The position numbers and the translations under genes are program-made. The notes under the pieces are model-generated. The model did not search any database. It saw only the letters and a program-made list of their open reading frames with translations, and was not told where the DNA came from. From Hesseltinella vesiculosa (lineage: Eukaryota > Mucoromycota > Mucoromycetes > Mucorales > Cunninghamellaceae), in NCBI GenBank assembly GCA_002104935.1, contig MCGT01000015.1, positions 310,001 to 374,000 of the forward strand: 64,000 nucleotides of DNA, given 5' to 3'. Positions 54,128 through 64,000 of the stretch are shown here, one piece after another. The stretch's first letter is position 1. Every line of letters starts with the position of its first letter.

Positions 54128-55185
54128 GTCATCAGCGTACGTCTATGTCATAAATAAGGTTCAACTGTTCATCCTCAAACCGGGAATTCTAAACACCACG
54201 GCATTCATATGTGCCTCTTTTTTTTTTACCTTTTTACTATATCTGCCACGACCAAGCCAAACCCCAAATGGCATGACGATCAGGCCCAACCACCAGCATG
54301 TACAAGAGTAGCCATGATCACAAACAAGAAGAACCAACTTGGTGGCTAAGATCACCAACAGCAATAACAGCAAGAAGAAGGGAACATGCATAGACTATAT
54401 TACAAATGACAAAAAAAAACAAGCCTTCACAGAGGATCCAACAAACAATAAAAAGAGCCCAATGCAGATTACTTGGTATTATTTTTCTTCCTGTCAAGGA
54501 CTGCAATGTTCAACTGGAAACAGGCAGCAGAGGAATGTAATAATGGGTAAAGAAATAAAAAGAGTGGTGAAAAAGGGAAAACGTAAGGTTACTGCAAAAA
54601 GTTTTTTATGAAAAAAAAAAAAGCTGGGAAATGAAAAGCCAAGCAGCCAATAAAATGAGAGAGCATTGAATTTGATTAATGTCACCCGTTCTTTGTTTCT
54701 GACGCATGAGATAGGCTAGGCTATATAAAAGAGGTGGGTCGTAAACGTGCATAGCTCCAACAGAATTCATTTCAGCATATCGTGTTCGTGGCGAAGGAGG
54801 CATCGTTGAAGTGGAAGGTCCTTCAACATCGGCTGACTCGTTTTTCTTTTGATCTTTTTTTAAATTGGTTCAACAGGAGTTTGTCCCCTGATGCTATTGC
54901 ACATTGCAAATAGCTCAAAGCAGAGCGTGCCCTGTTCGTGCAAGACCAGCTACTGGCAAAGTCACATTGTTTGGTAGTGTGGCAGCGTGTTATTTACATC
55001 AATTTCACATTTTTTATTCTTTTATTCCTTCAAAGGGCCCAACCATAATAAAATAGCAATGTGTAGAAAAGAAAAATCCCTAAACGGATACAGACTATCA
55101 AAAGGAAATAAAAAAAAAGGCGAGAGAGGAGAAAGGAGGGAAGAGGGACGAGGGGAAAGGGAGGGCGAGAGGAATGAGGAAGGGT
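54128..55185. other. Intergenic with possible extra exons
   Basis: A membrane-like exon on the minus strand (about 54230-54340) may belong to the Pro-rich gene. A further minus-strand frame at 54650-54830 (ESADVEGPSTSTMPPSPRTR and on) is gene-like but I could not link it. On the plus strand GGCTATATAAAAGAGG at 54717-54732 is a strong TATA-like element. A and G/A-rich runs fill the right end. Confidence 0.4.
54720..54729 (+). promoter_or_regulatory. TATA-like element
   Basis: TATATAAAAG on the plus strand, near a perfect consensus. No plus-strand gene follows within the expected distance, so its role is unclear; it may be chance. Confidence 0.25.
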
Positions 55186-58100
55186 CTACTCTGTGTCTTC
55201 CTCCATGTAATCAGGGTTCTTCTTCAGTAAAACAATGCCTTCCAATACAGGTGCCAATGACACATCTACGAAAAAAAAAAAAAGACGGTAAGCCAATGGG
55301 GACGAGAACAATGGAGGGTCATGAATTACATTCTTCGGTAGCAAGCTCTGCGCGTTCAGAATGAGCCAATAAAACAGGCGTTGAGTGAGTTTGGAAGCCA
55401 GTGATGGTTTTTGGTCGACCGGCTTGACCAACGACATCCACAGCTTGACCCACACGCACCGTTGCTGGCAAGTTCTTCAATTCACTATCAAAAGTAATCA
55501 AGAATCGAGGATACATGGCCGTCACCAAGGAATAAAGCAGGTAATGCCATCTGCCGAATACGACTGAAAAAAAAAAAGGTTGAGCAAAAAAAAAAAAAAA
55601 ACTCAAGACAGAGAAACTTACAAGGCTTGTGATCAGTAAAGGTGATAATACAGGTCATCAAACCAGCTATGGCAACAGGCGACATGATTTGACGGTCGGT
55701 GTGGAAGGGATTCAATGTCATGGTACCCTTGGCCATGTGTAATAAACCTTGAGCAAAACGCACCAAGAACAGGCTGGAAGGTTCTTTGTAGTAGTACGAA
55801 GCCAGTTGGCGCAGCATCTGGGCCAAGCGGGCATTGTTGGTCCCTGCACCTACAAGACCCAGAGCAAGGATGGCACTGGCCGCCACCTCGGAATCACTGT
55901 CGTGAGAGTATTTGCTGAGCGTATCCAAGACAGACATTTGAGGGTTGGAAGCACACAGCAGACCCAAGGCCAAAGGCACAGCTTTACGAATCGTGGGTTC
56001 ACCATAATGCATCTGTAAATAAAAAAAAAAAAAAAAAGTCAGCCGAGGTTCATAAAACCAATCCTTATGAGATCTTTTACCAAATGATTAAATGTACGCA
56101 GACTCATATCGGAGCCAACATCTTCACCCATGGCAATGAGGGCCACACCGATGGTGGCAAAGGCTTGGTATGTGTCATCTTCCTTTTCTTTGTCCAAGTG
56201 ATCGTTACAGAGGTGAAGCATCTTTTGCACCTTGAGGACATTGCCTGTGCCAATGTAGGACAGACCTTCGACCAGAACTTCGGCTTGCTTGCCCAGAGGA
56301 TGTTCAATGGCTTTGAGGGTTTCCAACGTCGCATCCGAGGCATCTTGTTTACCCAAGAACAACAGGCCCAAGCCCAAGGCCATGAAACGAGACCAGGTTT
56401 CCTTGAGGTATTTGTCTTCACGTTCCATCATAGTTTGCAAGATGGTACTGGTGATATCGCCATGGCAAGTGCCCACAAACACCATACCCAGAGCCAATGC
56501 AGCCACCGACGATAGTTCCATTGACAAGCTCGTGTCACTGACGATGGGTAACAGCAAATCGGCCACTTCTTCACGAGCAGAGCCAGCATAGGCAATACCA
56601 AGGCTACCAGTTAAAAAAAAAATGAGGGTCACCGTCCCTCCAGGATCCAGCTCTGTCTTACCCAAAGATAGCAGCGTGGCGGACATGAGGGTTGCCGCCT
56701 TCGATAGGTTCAGACAACAAGGCCAGGGCAGGGTCAGATTCTTCACGCACGCCCGAGTTCAATAAACCAATGGCCAGCAAAGCACCGGCCTTGATGTTGT
56801 CGTCATCCGAGTACATGTATTTATCAATCAACGTCAACCCAACGTCGATATTCCACAATGAGATCATGCCCAACGAGGCGGTAGCGCTGGTCATACCGTG
56901 GTCTTTGGTCTTGTAAATCCATGACGACGAGGTCTCATCTTCTTCGGTCACCATCAACTTGTCCTTGCCAAAGGCTGCATTGACATAAGCATTGACAAAG
57001 GTCGAAGCAAGGTTATTACGGGCGGAGTCGACATTGGTACTGAATGTTGTGCCTAGGAACGAACGAAAAACAACATGTCCGTTAGCTCCAATGGTCTCCA
57101 GCAAGCTATTGCTTGTTAAAGGGGAAAAAAAGAAAAAGAAAAAAGCAAGCTTACGGTGGTTGCTTTCCAAGGAGGTCTTGTAAATGTCTTCGGGCGACTT
57201 GGGTTCCATCACATCCAATTCACGAGCAAGTGAGTGGAAGTACTGTGACAGATGAGTGTTGTTTAAGCATTCTGACAGTTCGACATCCTCGGTTTCGATT
57301 TGGATTTGTTGGCGAGCTAGTTGGAAGGCCATCTGTTTTTTGAGAAGACTACGTTTTCACAAAAGAAAAGTAATGATACACCTTTTCCTTGCTGCACTCT
57401 CACTTTTCTACACCCCACTTACGGGTCAGGACAAGATTCAAAGTCTTCCTTGATAGCGTCCAAATCACCCATGCGAATGGAGATGGTCAGCGCTTGGGCA
57501 TATTTTTCTTGTTGGCGGTAAATAGTTCGCACCGTAGAAAGGAAGGCCAAATCGTCAGGAGGAGCTAGCAGATTGACACAGCTTTAAAAAGGGTGAGGCG
57601 ACTGTTCCACAGGTTCCAGAAAGCGGCTTACCTAACCATGTACAAGCACACGCGCTCGTAAGTGTTCTTGTCCACAAATCGGGGCAATTGATCGACAGCC
57701 TCCAATTCCAAAACCAAATCCACAGCGTCGGCTTCACCGTTGTGTTTCAGGAAAAAGGGTACGATTTGCTTGGCCAGGTGCATCAGGTCGTCGGTTTGCT
57801 CTTCATTGTCGACGCGATGTTCATATTCTAGCATGATTTCGCCAGCCAGATGTCGTACATACTCATGTCCCCAAGATCCAAAGTCTTCTTCGGCAGTGCC
57901 CAGCAATCGATACTTCAAACAGGCACGTTCACCTTGTTCAGAGTACGTCATGGAGAGCACAGACAAGACATCCGAGAATAAGTTCTATGCGTGCAGAATA
58001 ATATAAAATCAGACCAAGTGATCGCTTAGCCTCTCTTTCTTCTTTTACCTTGTCTTCCGAGGCTGGCCAAGTGTCATAGGTGGCCTTGAGCTCATCATAA

Positions 58101-58575
58101 TGAGGACCGAGGAATTTGAGAGGTTTAGGCACAGATGTCATGGAGCTGGTCGATGTACGGATCAAGGTGCGTAATTGTTCCAAGGCAGGGCGATGGAGAT
58201 CATTTTGAGGTCCCTGTGCATTACAAGAAAAAAAAAAAAAAAGAAAGAAAGAAAAAGGGCGTTTGCGTAAGTCTTCAAAAAAGGGTGACGTTTTTCGTTG
58301 AGGACAATCGATGACATCCCATGGACATACTTGAACTCTATCGACCAGCAGCTCCAATTCATTTTTTAGTTGTTGATCTTCTTCAGACTAAGTATCATGA
58401 TATTACGAAACATGTTAGTCATCAGCGTCCACGCATCACTCTAGGAATCTAGAAAGAGACAAAAATAAACAGTGCAGGTTACCAGTTCTTCTTCTTGCTC
58501 CTTCTTGTCCTTTTTTTCATTGGTGGGCTTGTTATCAACAGGTTCTTTAGGGATATCCTTTTTTTCGTCCACCAT
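55186..58575 (-). CDS. RPN1: 26S proteasome regulatory subunit RPN1
   Basis: Large base scaffold of the 19S particle that binds ubiquitin receptors and Ubp6. Eleven exons: 58483-58575, 58331-58387, 58049-58213, 57632-57984, 57423-57581, 57155-57348, 56662-57052, 56081-56603, 55622-56012, 55330-55563, 55186-55265; 879 aa, near the yeast 993 minus its N-terminal extension. The N-terminus is charged ([10 protein letters not shown]). Next come [15 protein letters not shown], then the proteasome/cyclosome (PC) repeats, including [53 protein letters not shown] and [20 protein letters not shown]. The C-terminus has [20 protein letters not shown] and [13 protein letters not shown], as in Rpn1. Confidence 0.97.
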
Positions 58576-58872
58576 ATTCAATGTTGTATGCAGCTAAAGA
58601 GGTAGATCAAAATGCGAGGATGAATTTTTTTTTTAAAAAAAGAAAAAAGAAAAAGCTGTGGACAATTGCGCGTCCCCTTAACCAAAATCAGCAGCCACTG
58701 GGATGTTGGTTTTTTCAAGCACCGGACCAATCAAACTGGATGAGTGTTTTTTTCGGAAAAAACGGCTCTCCCCTGATTTTTTTTCGTTGACCACCGATTT
58801 TCTTTGTTCATTGTCTAAGCCTACTTCGGCCCCTTTTTCCATCCACTTAGCCCTTGTCATGCATATAAAGCT

Positions 58873-60733
58873 ATGGGAAGATTACAAGATCAACAATACC
58901 ATTCTTCACAAGAACAAAAGCCGCCCCCTGACAACAGCGAGCAAATGGGAAAGGAAGAGCTTTTGGTACGTTCAAGAGCGACTGTTCTCATTGCTGCTCT
59001 TCTAACCTTTCGTTGTGCTTTACGCACATCATGTTCAAATAGCGCCAATTCTGCCCCCCTGTAGATTCTACAGTGGTGGAATTCATGTGGCTAGAGCCTT
59101 TGAATTACCAACAGAAATACAATGCTCTTCAGGAAATGGCAATGGAAGCCAACAAAGTACTTCAATTCCAAGATGCTGATGATGTTTCCTCAGATTGCAC
59201 TACCACCGCCACCACCGCCACCACGTCTACCGGTGCCATGACCTTCAGCAGCAGCACTCCGTCCAATGTTGACCAGAACGACGTCGACTTTCTCTCGAGC
59301 TGCTTCCCGTCCATTGCCATGTCCCAAGTGCTGGCTACGTTGCAGTCCCAGCATTACGATGTCAGCCGCACAGCTGATGTACTATCCAACCTTGTGTTCT
59401 TGGACGAAAGCTTTCTGCAGCCAGATAACGACGACATTCTGCAGTATGGCATTCGGCCCACCGGCAAAGGCAAGGCGAAAAAGGGCAAGAAACGCTCCAA
59501 CCAGACTGGCCATCAGCAAAAGGTCCTACTGTCCACATCCGCTAACGCCCACGGCTCCGCCTACTTTACGCCTCCTGCCTGGGATCTGAATGGTGCTGAC
59601 AGCAGCACCTCGTCCAACTTCAACTATTGGGATCAGCATAACGACGTTGTCTACGCCATCCAGCAAGTGTTTCACGGAATCACCCACACGTCGATCCCAG
59701 GCTACGTGCACCGGTCCCAAGGCAACCTGATCGCTGCCGTTGTCCTGCTCATGGAGTCCCGGCCCGCGACCCAGCCCCAGCCATCCTGGCCATTGGCAAG
59801 CTATGTGGACCCCTTGGCCGATGGCATGGCGGCGGTCTTGATCGATCGCACCCCGCTTGAACTACGCCGCATTGCCACCGGCGTCCTGATCCAGTCCAAC
59901 CATGACCACAATCAAAACCAGATGATTGAACAAGGCATCGATTTTGCTATAGAGCATGCTCAGCGGCAACGTGAGCAGCAAGAACGGTTTGTGGCCATGC
60001 GTCAAGAACACCGCCTCCGCCAAAACAAGCCTTCCACCTATCACTCCAACAACGGCGACCTCCCGGCCTTGCCAGACTATCTTCAAATCCATAACCGTGA
60101 CACTTACTCGGAAGACAATCCTGAGCACTGTCGCATGATGGCCGTTGATCTCTGGTTGCGCCGTGCAGAGTACATTCGGAAAGCATGCGAATCCTACACC
60201 CTCCGTCGTAACAAGGGCCCAGGCGAAAGCGGCACTGCCGCTTACTATTCCGACGAAGCCCGTGAACTCGAAACCGAAGCCAAATACTGGGACACGCGTG
60301 CTGCCAAAGCTCTTATCCGTGTTGAAAGGTAACTCATCCAAGCGTGAAAAAAGGCACATTGAATTGACTTATATTTCCGGCTCTCAGATTGAATACGAAC
60401 GACGACCATTTGGTCGATCTGCATGGCCTGAAGGTGGACGAAGCCAGGAAGCTTGTCCAGGAATGTCTCACTCAGTGGTGGTCACGCAGTCAAACGCAAA
60501 TTGGTCAGTGACGGACAAACAGAAGCCATAGAAGCACTCATTTTTTTTTTTTACTGGTTTTAGCACGACGCAAGGTGCAGCCGCTGAAGATCATTACAGG
60601 TACCGGCAACCATTCACATGGCGGAGCACCAAAGCTACTGCCAACAGTTCAAAAAATCTTGAAGGGAGGAGGCTGGCTCTACGACGTGCCCAATCCTGGT
60701 TGCTTTCACGTCAAGGGCGTGATCAACCAGTAA
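58873..60733 (+). CDS. CUE / DUF1771 / Smr-domain protein (Cue2-like candidate)
   Basis: 554 aa, exons 58873-58965, 59043-60328, 60388-60503, 60564-60733. Residues near 110-155 (DVDFLSSCFPSIAMSQVLAT) form a CUE-like ubiquitin-binding helix bundle, and a second CUE-like unit lies near AIQQVFHGITHTSIPGYV. Towards the end are a DUF1771 block (SYTLRRNKGPGESGTAAYYS) and the Smr domain with VDLHGLKVDEARKLVQECL and the ITGTGNHSHGG loop. The DxH and GTGxHS patterns are those of nuclease-competent Smr domains. Yeast Cue2 (animal N4BP2, worm NONU-1) has a similar set and cuts mRNA at collided ribosomes; a role in no-go decay is inferred. The second exon's acceptor at 59042 is the only one found that keeps the frame. 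Confidence 0.85.
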
Positions 60734-61047
60734 ACTGATCTATGATTATTTATTTATTTATTTTTTTTTTTTGCCCATGATACCTCTATTCCTTTTACTC
60801 GTTTTATTCCAGCTGTTTTTTTCTCGTTTATAAAGACTACTTTCATCATTCTATTCTTGGGCTCCTGTTTCTTCCCCCCCCCCTCCCATACTTTTCAGGC
60901 TATTCCGTTTTCAAACCATTTTAATTTTTCAGTCTCCCCTCACCCAAAAAAAAACCATATTTTCTCCTTTCCCATTTTCTTCCTTTTTTTCTTTCGCTTT
61001 CTTTATTCATTATTTATTAACACCCCCAGTCTTTTAATTCCTGTATC
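60734..61047. other. Spacer Smr protein / ZIP9-like
   Basis: 314 bp, pyrimidine-rich on the plus strand, with a C run at 60874-60882. Probably the Smr gene's 3' UTR and the ZIP promoter. No other gene. Confidence 0.5.
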
Positions 61048-62214
61048 ATGTTACATCCATTTGTATGGTTACTACTACTAAGTGTAACCATGCTCATTGG
61101 TAGCTTTCTCTTTGGCTGTATTCCCTTGTCAACAAAACTATCCGAGGCCAAACTACGCCATTTCACAGCACTTGGGGTTGGCTTACTTATTGGTACATCA
61201 CTTGTGGTGATAATTCCTGAAGGCATTGAAACATTGTACAGCTCATCTGACCAAGAACAAGAAGCTTATCATCGATACCCTGCCGACGAGATCCCCAACA
61301 GCTGGTCCCCCGACAAACTCCCAACCCAACCCTTCACCATCGACGCTTCCATCGACTTTCCGGCCACCCATGGCCATGCTGGAATGCCCAAGCATATGGT
61401 TGTGGGCTGGGCCTTGATCCTTGGCTTTGTTCTCATGTTTATCATTGACCAATTCCAAACCCTCTCTGGCCGTCCTCCATCCTCCGCCTCGTCCGCCTCT
61501 GCCTCCAGCCATGTCAACACTGTCAATGCCGAAGTCCTAGACGAAACCAGCCCTGACGATGACGATCATGCCATGCTGTTATCGAACTACCCGGCCTCTG
61601 GAAACAACGCCAGCAACAGTACCTCTAGTCTCCAGTCGCCCAGCCAGGACAAACCTAGCCCACCTCCTCTCGCCAACAACAGCAGCCCTAGCAACCATCA
61701 CCACCACCATGGTAAGAGCCTGACACCCACGATCGGGTTGATGGTACATGCGGCAGCCGACGGTATTGCTTTGGGCGCCTCAGCCAACCACCCGTCGCTC
61801 TCCATGGTCGTGTTCCTCGCCATCATGCTACACAAAGGCCCTTCCGCTTTTGCCTTGACCACCGTGCTCTTGACCGAAGGGTTTCCTCGCGCTCTGGTGC
61901 GTAAGCACCTGCTCCTGTTCTCCATGGCAGCTCCTACTGGTGCTTTGACGACCTATCTCTTGCTCGCCCTGACCTCTCCCGACGATGTCCCATTGGAGGC
62001 CTGGACCGGCTTTTTACTCATCTTCTCGGGCGGCACCTTTTTGTTTGTTGCCATGCATGCTTTACAAGAATTGATGCCCCATGCCCATGGCGGCTCCCAC
62101 CACCCTCCCTCCAAACGACGCACGCCTGCCCCTACCTTGGAGCGATCTCATATCCTTTGTATCCTAGCCGGTATGTTTTTACCAGTCATTTTAAACATCG
62201 GCCATTCCCATTAA
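61048..62214 (+). CDS. ZIP-family zinc transporter, ZIP9/ATX2-like
   Basis: Intronless, 388 aa. The start MLHPFVWLLLLSVTMLIGSF opens the first of about eight helices. The ZIP9-type first part has AKLRHFTALGVGLLIGTSLV and the motif VIIPEGIE. After a His/Ser-rich cytoplasmic loop (HHHHHG, about residues 205-225) comes the metal-binding helix pair: HAAADGIALGA and MLHKGPSAFALTT (HxxxDG and HKGP, the ZIP9 form). The end has FLFVAMHALQELMPH. ZIP9 and yeast Atx2 are Golgi transporters that move Zn2+ or Mn2+ to the cytosol, so a Golgi site is likely. Confidence 0.93.
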   Translation: MLHPFVWLLLLSVTMLIGSFLFGCIPLSTKLSEAKLRHFTALGVGLLIGTSLVVIIPEGIETLYSSSDQEQEAYHRYPADEIPNSWSPDKLPTQPFTIDASIDFPATHGHAGMPKHMVVGWALILGFVLMFIIDQFQTLSGRPPSSASSASASSHVNTVNAEVLDETSPDDDDHAMLLSNYPASGNNASNSTSSLQSPSQDKPSPPPLANNSSPSNHHHHHGKSLTPTIGLMVHAAADGIALGASANHPSLSMVVFLAIMLHKGPSAFALTTVLLTEGFPRALVRKHLLLFSMAAPTGALTTYLLLALTSPDDVPLEAWTGFLLIFSGGTFLFVAMHALQELMPHAHGGSHHPPSKRRTPAPTLERSHILCILAGMFLPVILNIGHSH

Positions 62215-62306
62215 AAAGTACACCCCCTCCCCTACCTTCTCTGCCTTTCCTTTGTAGATTGTTTCTTGCTCCCCCGTCTTTCTTTCTTTTTTACATCATC
62301 ATCAAA

Positions 62307-62312
62307 TAAAAA
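62307..62312 (+). terminator. Poly(A) signal of ZIP9-like gene
   Basis: AATAAA 93 bases after the stop, in an A-rich context. Confidence 0.45.
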
Positions 62313-63889
62313 AACTAAAACTAAAAAATTAAGCTCTTTTCTTTGTGGAACAGGGTGGTGGCTCATTTTCAGAAGAATGCGCCAAACCTGGCTGGATGAG
62401 AAATGGATGGCATTCCTCACCCAGAAATCGGGGAACTAGTGCCTTCTCATTCTATTTGCTTTACTCCACGAGCCTCTTTAGCCAATCCTCAAGGATAAAG
62501 TGACTTGAAAAAAAAGAAACGAAATGGCCAGCCGTGAGCCTTTCTCTTGATCAGTTTCCCATTCTGCACATTTCATTTAGTGGCGGCTTTGGTCACTGAA
62601 CCTCGTGAACAGACTGCCATGTGAAGTCCGATGAAATGTATTCAGGCATCCCTGGTCCCCTTTTTTCTTTGCTGCTGCTGACGAGAGCCAAATAAATGAC
62701 AGTACATGCTAACGTCATCATCAGAGGACCGTGAAATGAGCTTCACCATGCTGTTTACGACCCTTTTTTTTTATATGAAAACGCTGAAAAGGACGAGAGA
62801 GCTGCCCTGGTTATTATTGGTTGCCATCTGGCAAGAGAGTGCCATTGACTGCCAGCTTCATCTTCAATAAAGGCATGAATAAAAATAAGAAAAAAACAAT
62901 GTTTTTTGCTTTATTGAAAGAGTCTTTTATTCTGGCCTAACTTAAAAGCCGGTGATGTGGATATGACAACTTGGAGGTGGCTAGTCGGAGGCATGGACGC
63001 CCCAGTGGGAATTGACTTACCGCCCTGCAGTACACATAGTCTTTTTTTTCTATCTGTTACCTCATTGCCAGTAACCCAAACCTTGTGCCGAGGGAAAATA
63101 AAAACACCACCAAGGAGGACTAGGTTGAGCCGACGCAGAAAAAAAAAACGAAACGGCCATTGCACCTTTTATTTCTCAAAAAAGGTTGTTCTACCTTTAG
63201 GAGGAAATGAGAAGTTGCCCCCATGGAACTACCTCCAGAAATAGTGCACCATACGTTGTGTAGGGTGTTCTTGTTCAAAAGTCTGTATTTTTTGGAATGC
63301 TGAAAGAAGATGACAACATGGACATCGACGGTCGTGGATGTGCTGCGCACAGACCAGCGGCAACCCAATTGTCGGTTCAATTTCCAAACAAGGCAAAAAA
63401 AATGTCCATCTCACTCCTTCTTCTTTTTTCAACCTTCGATGCCTTCCTTCCTATTGTTTTTCAAGTCCACTGACTTCAACTACATTTTTCGTCATAATGT
63501 CAAAGCGACACTATCGTTTCGTCGGCAGATCTCCACATGGACATTTCTTGAGAGAATTCGCTGCGTCTGAAGTCATACTGTAGCAACCGCGTTTGCTTCC
63601 CATGACAATGATGATGAGCACTAGGCTTCATTTTTGTTAGCATTCTGTGAGGATTTCTAAACAGTGCAGTGGGCTTTTTTATTTTTATTAACAGGTAAAT
63701 TGAAGGAGCTAATTCAAACCTGGCGAGTAATATGCAGGGAAGCACGGTCGTTGTGCACCATCTTTTCGTGGCATGATCGCGCCTCATGTGCTTCTCATGG
63801 TATCCTGTTCGCATCTTTGCGCATGGGTCGGTGCCAGTTTGATATAGATTACAGTACCTTTCTGTTCGAGGACTGAGCCGTCCAAGCGT

Positions 63890-63919
63890 GTCCATTGACG
63901 GTCCATTGACGGTCCATTT
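63890..63919. repeat. 11-bp tandem repeat
   Basis: GTCCATTGACG twice in tandem, followed by a truncated third copy (GTCCATTT). Intergenic. Confidence 0.75.
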
Positions 63920-64000
63920 GAATCATAGTATCTGAGTACCTGTGCTGCAGCTATGGAAGAGGGCCATGGTTAAAACATGTAGCTATGCATTGGCAGTGCA

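Larger units (their letters stand above)
62215..64000. other. Intergenic to window end
   Basis: No gene supported on either strand in 1.8 kb. Frames are short and mixed. The right end has an 11-base tandem repeat at 63890-63919. A gene could begin beyond the window. Confidence 0.5.

Noticed and set aside
1..64000. CRISPR arrays, operons, riboswitches, bacterial or phage genes, transposase genes
   Set aside because: None seen. The window is eukaryotic with spliced genes, and no transposase, reverse transcriptase or terminal repeat was recognised.

Overview
This is nuclear DNA from a fungus. Fungus-typical genes include a mitochondrial homoaconitase (lysine made by the aminoadipate route), the ERMES subunit MDM12, a Kch1/Prm6 K+ transporter, EFM7, VMA21, a PPZ-type phosphatase and a short tropomyosin. 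Most genes have several short introns (about 48-200 nt, GT-AG, one GC-AG). Long A or T runs lie in introns and between genes. Several genes better known from animals or plants are also present: an OSR1/SPAK-type kinase, a CEP120-like C2 protein, ITPK1, a HAUS8/QWRF-like protein and a RAD51D-like paralog. Together these suggest an early-diverging lineage, most likely Mucoromycota. That assignment is inference; the species cannot be read from the window.

Layout. 0-10 kb: 3' part of an arsenite exporter ACR3 (+), OSR1-like kinase (-), CEP120-like protein (-), G-protein gamma subunit (-) divergent from homoaconitase LYS4 (+). 10-18 kb: ITPK1, EFM7, a DnaJ-X co-chaperone and tropomyosin (all -), a small predicted membrane protein (+), VMA21 (-). 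18-22.5 kb: a gene-poor stretch. 22.5-30 kb: bHLH-zipper factor (-), mitochondrial PPR protein (-), HAUS8-like gene (+), Crz1-like zinc-finger factor (-). 30-38.5 kb: the TOR kinase in 14 exons (+), divergent from the Crz1-like gene. 38.6-42 kb: KCH1-like and MDM12 (-). 43-50 kb: a coiled-coil protein, ribosomal protein S4 and a RAD51D-like gene (+). 50-55 kb: PPZ-like phosphatase (-), a two-finger C2H2 protein (+), a proline-rich protein (-). 55-62.2 kb: proteasome RPN1 (-), a CUE/DUF1771/Smr protein (+), a ZIP9-like zinc transporter (+). The rest is intergenic.

Functional threads. TOR, the G gamma subunit, the OSR1-like kinase, the PPZ-type phosphatase, the Kch1-like K+ transporter and a Crz1-like factor with a calcineurin-docking motif all belong to growth, ion or stress signalling. 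They look like ordinary dispersed eukaryotic genes, not a cluster. Exon boundaries were worked out by hand from splice signals and reading frame. In nearly every multi-exon gene the summed exon lengths are a multiple of three and the joined protein matches its family, so most models should be close. The most unusual signal is five RFx[V/I] motifs in the disordered tail of the OSR1-like kinase; in animals this is the ligand of the OSR1/SPAK docking domain.
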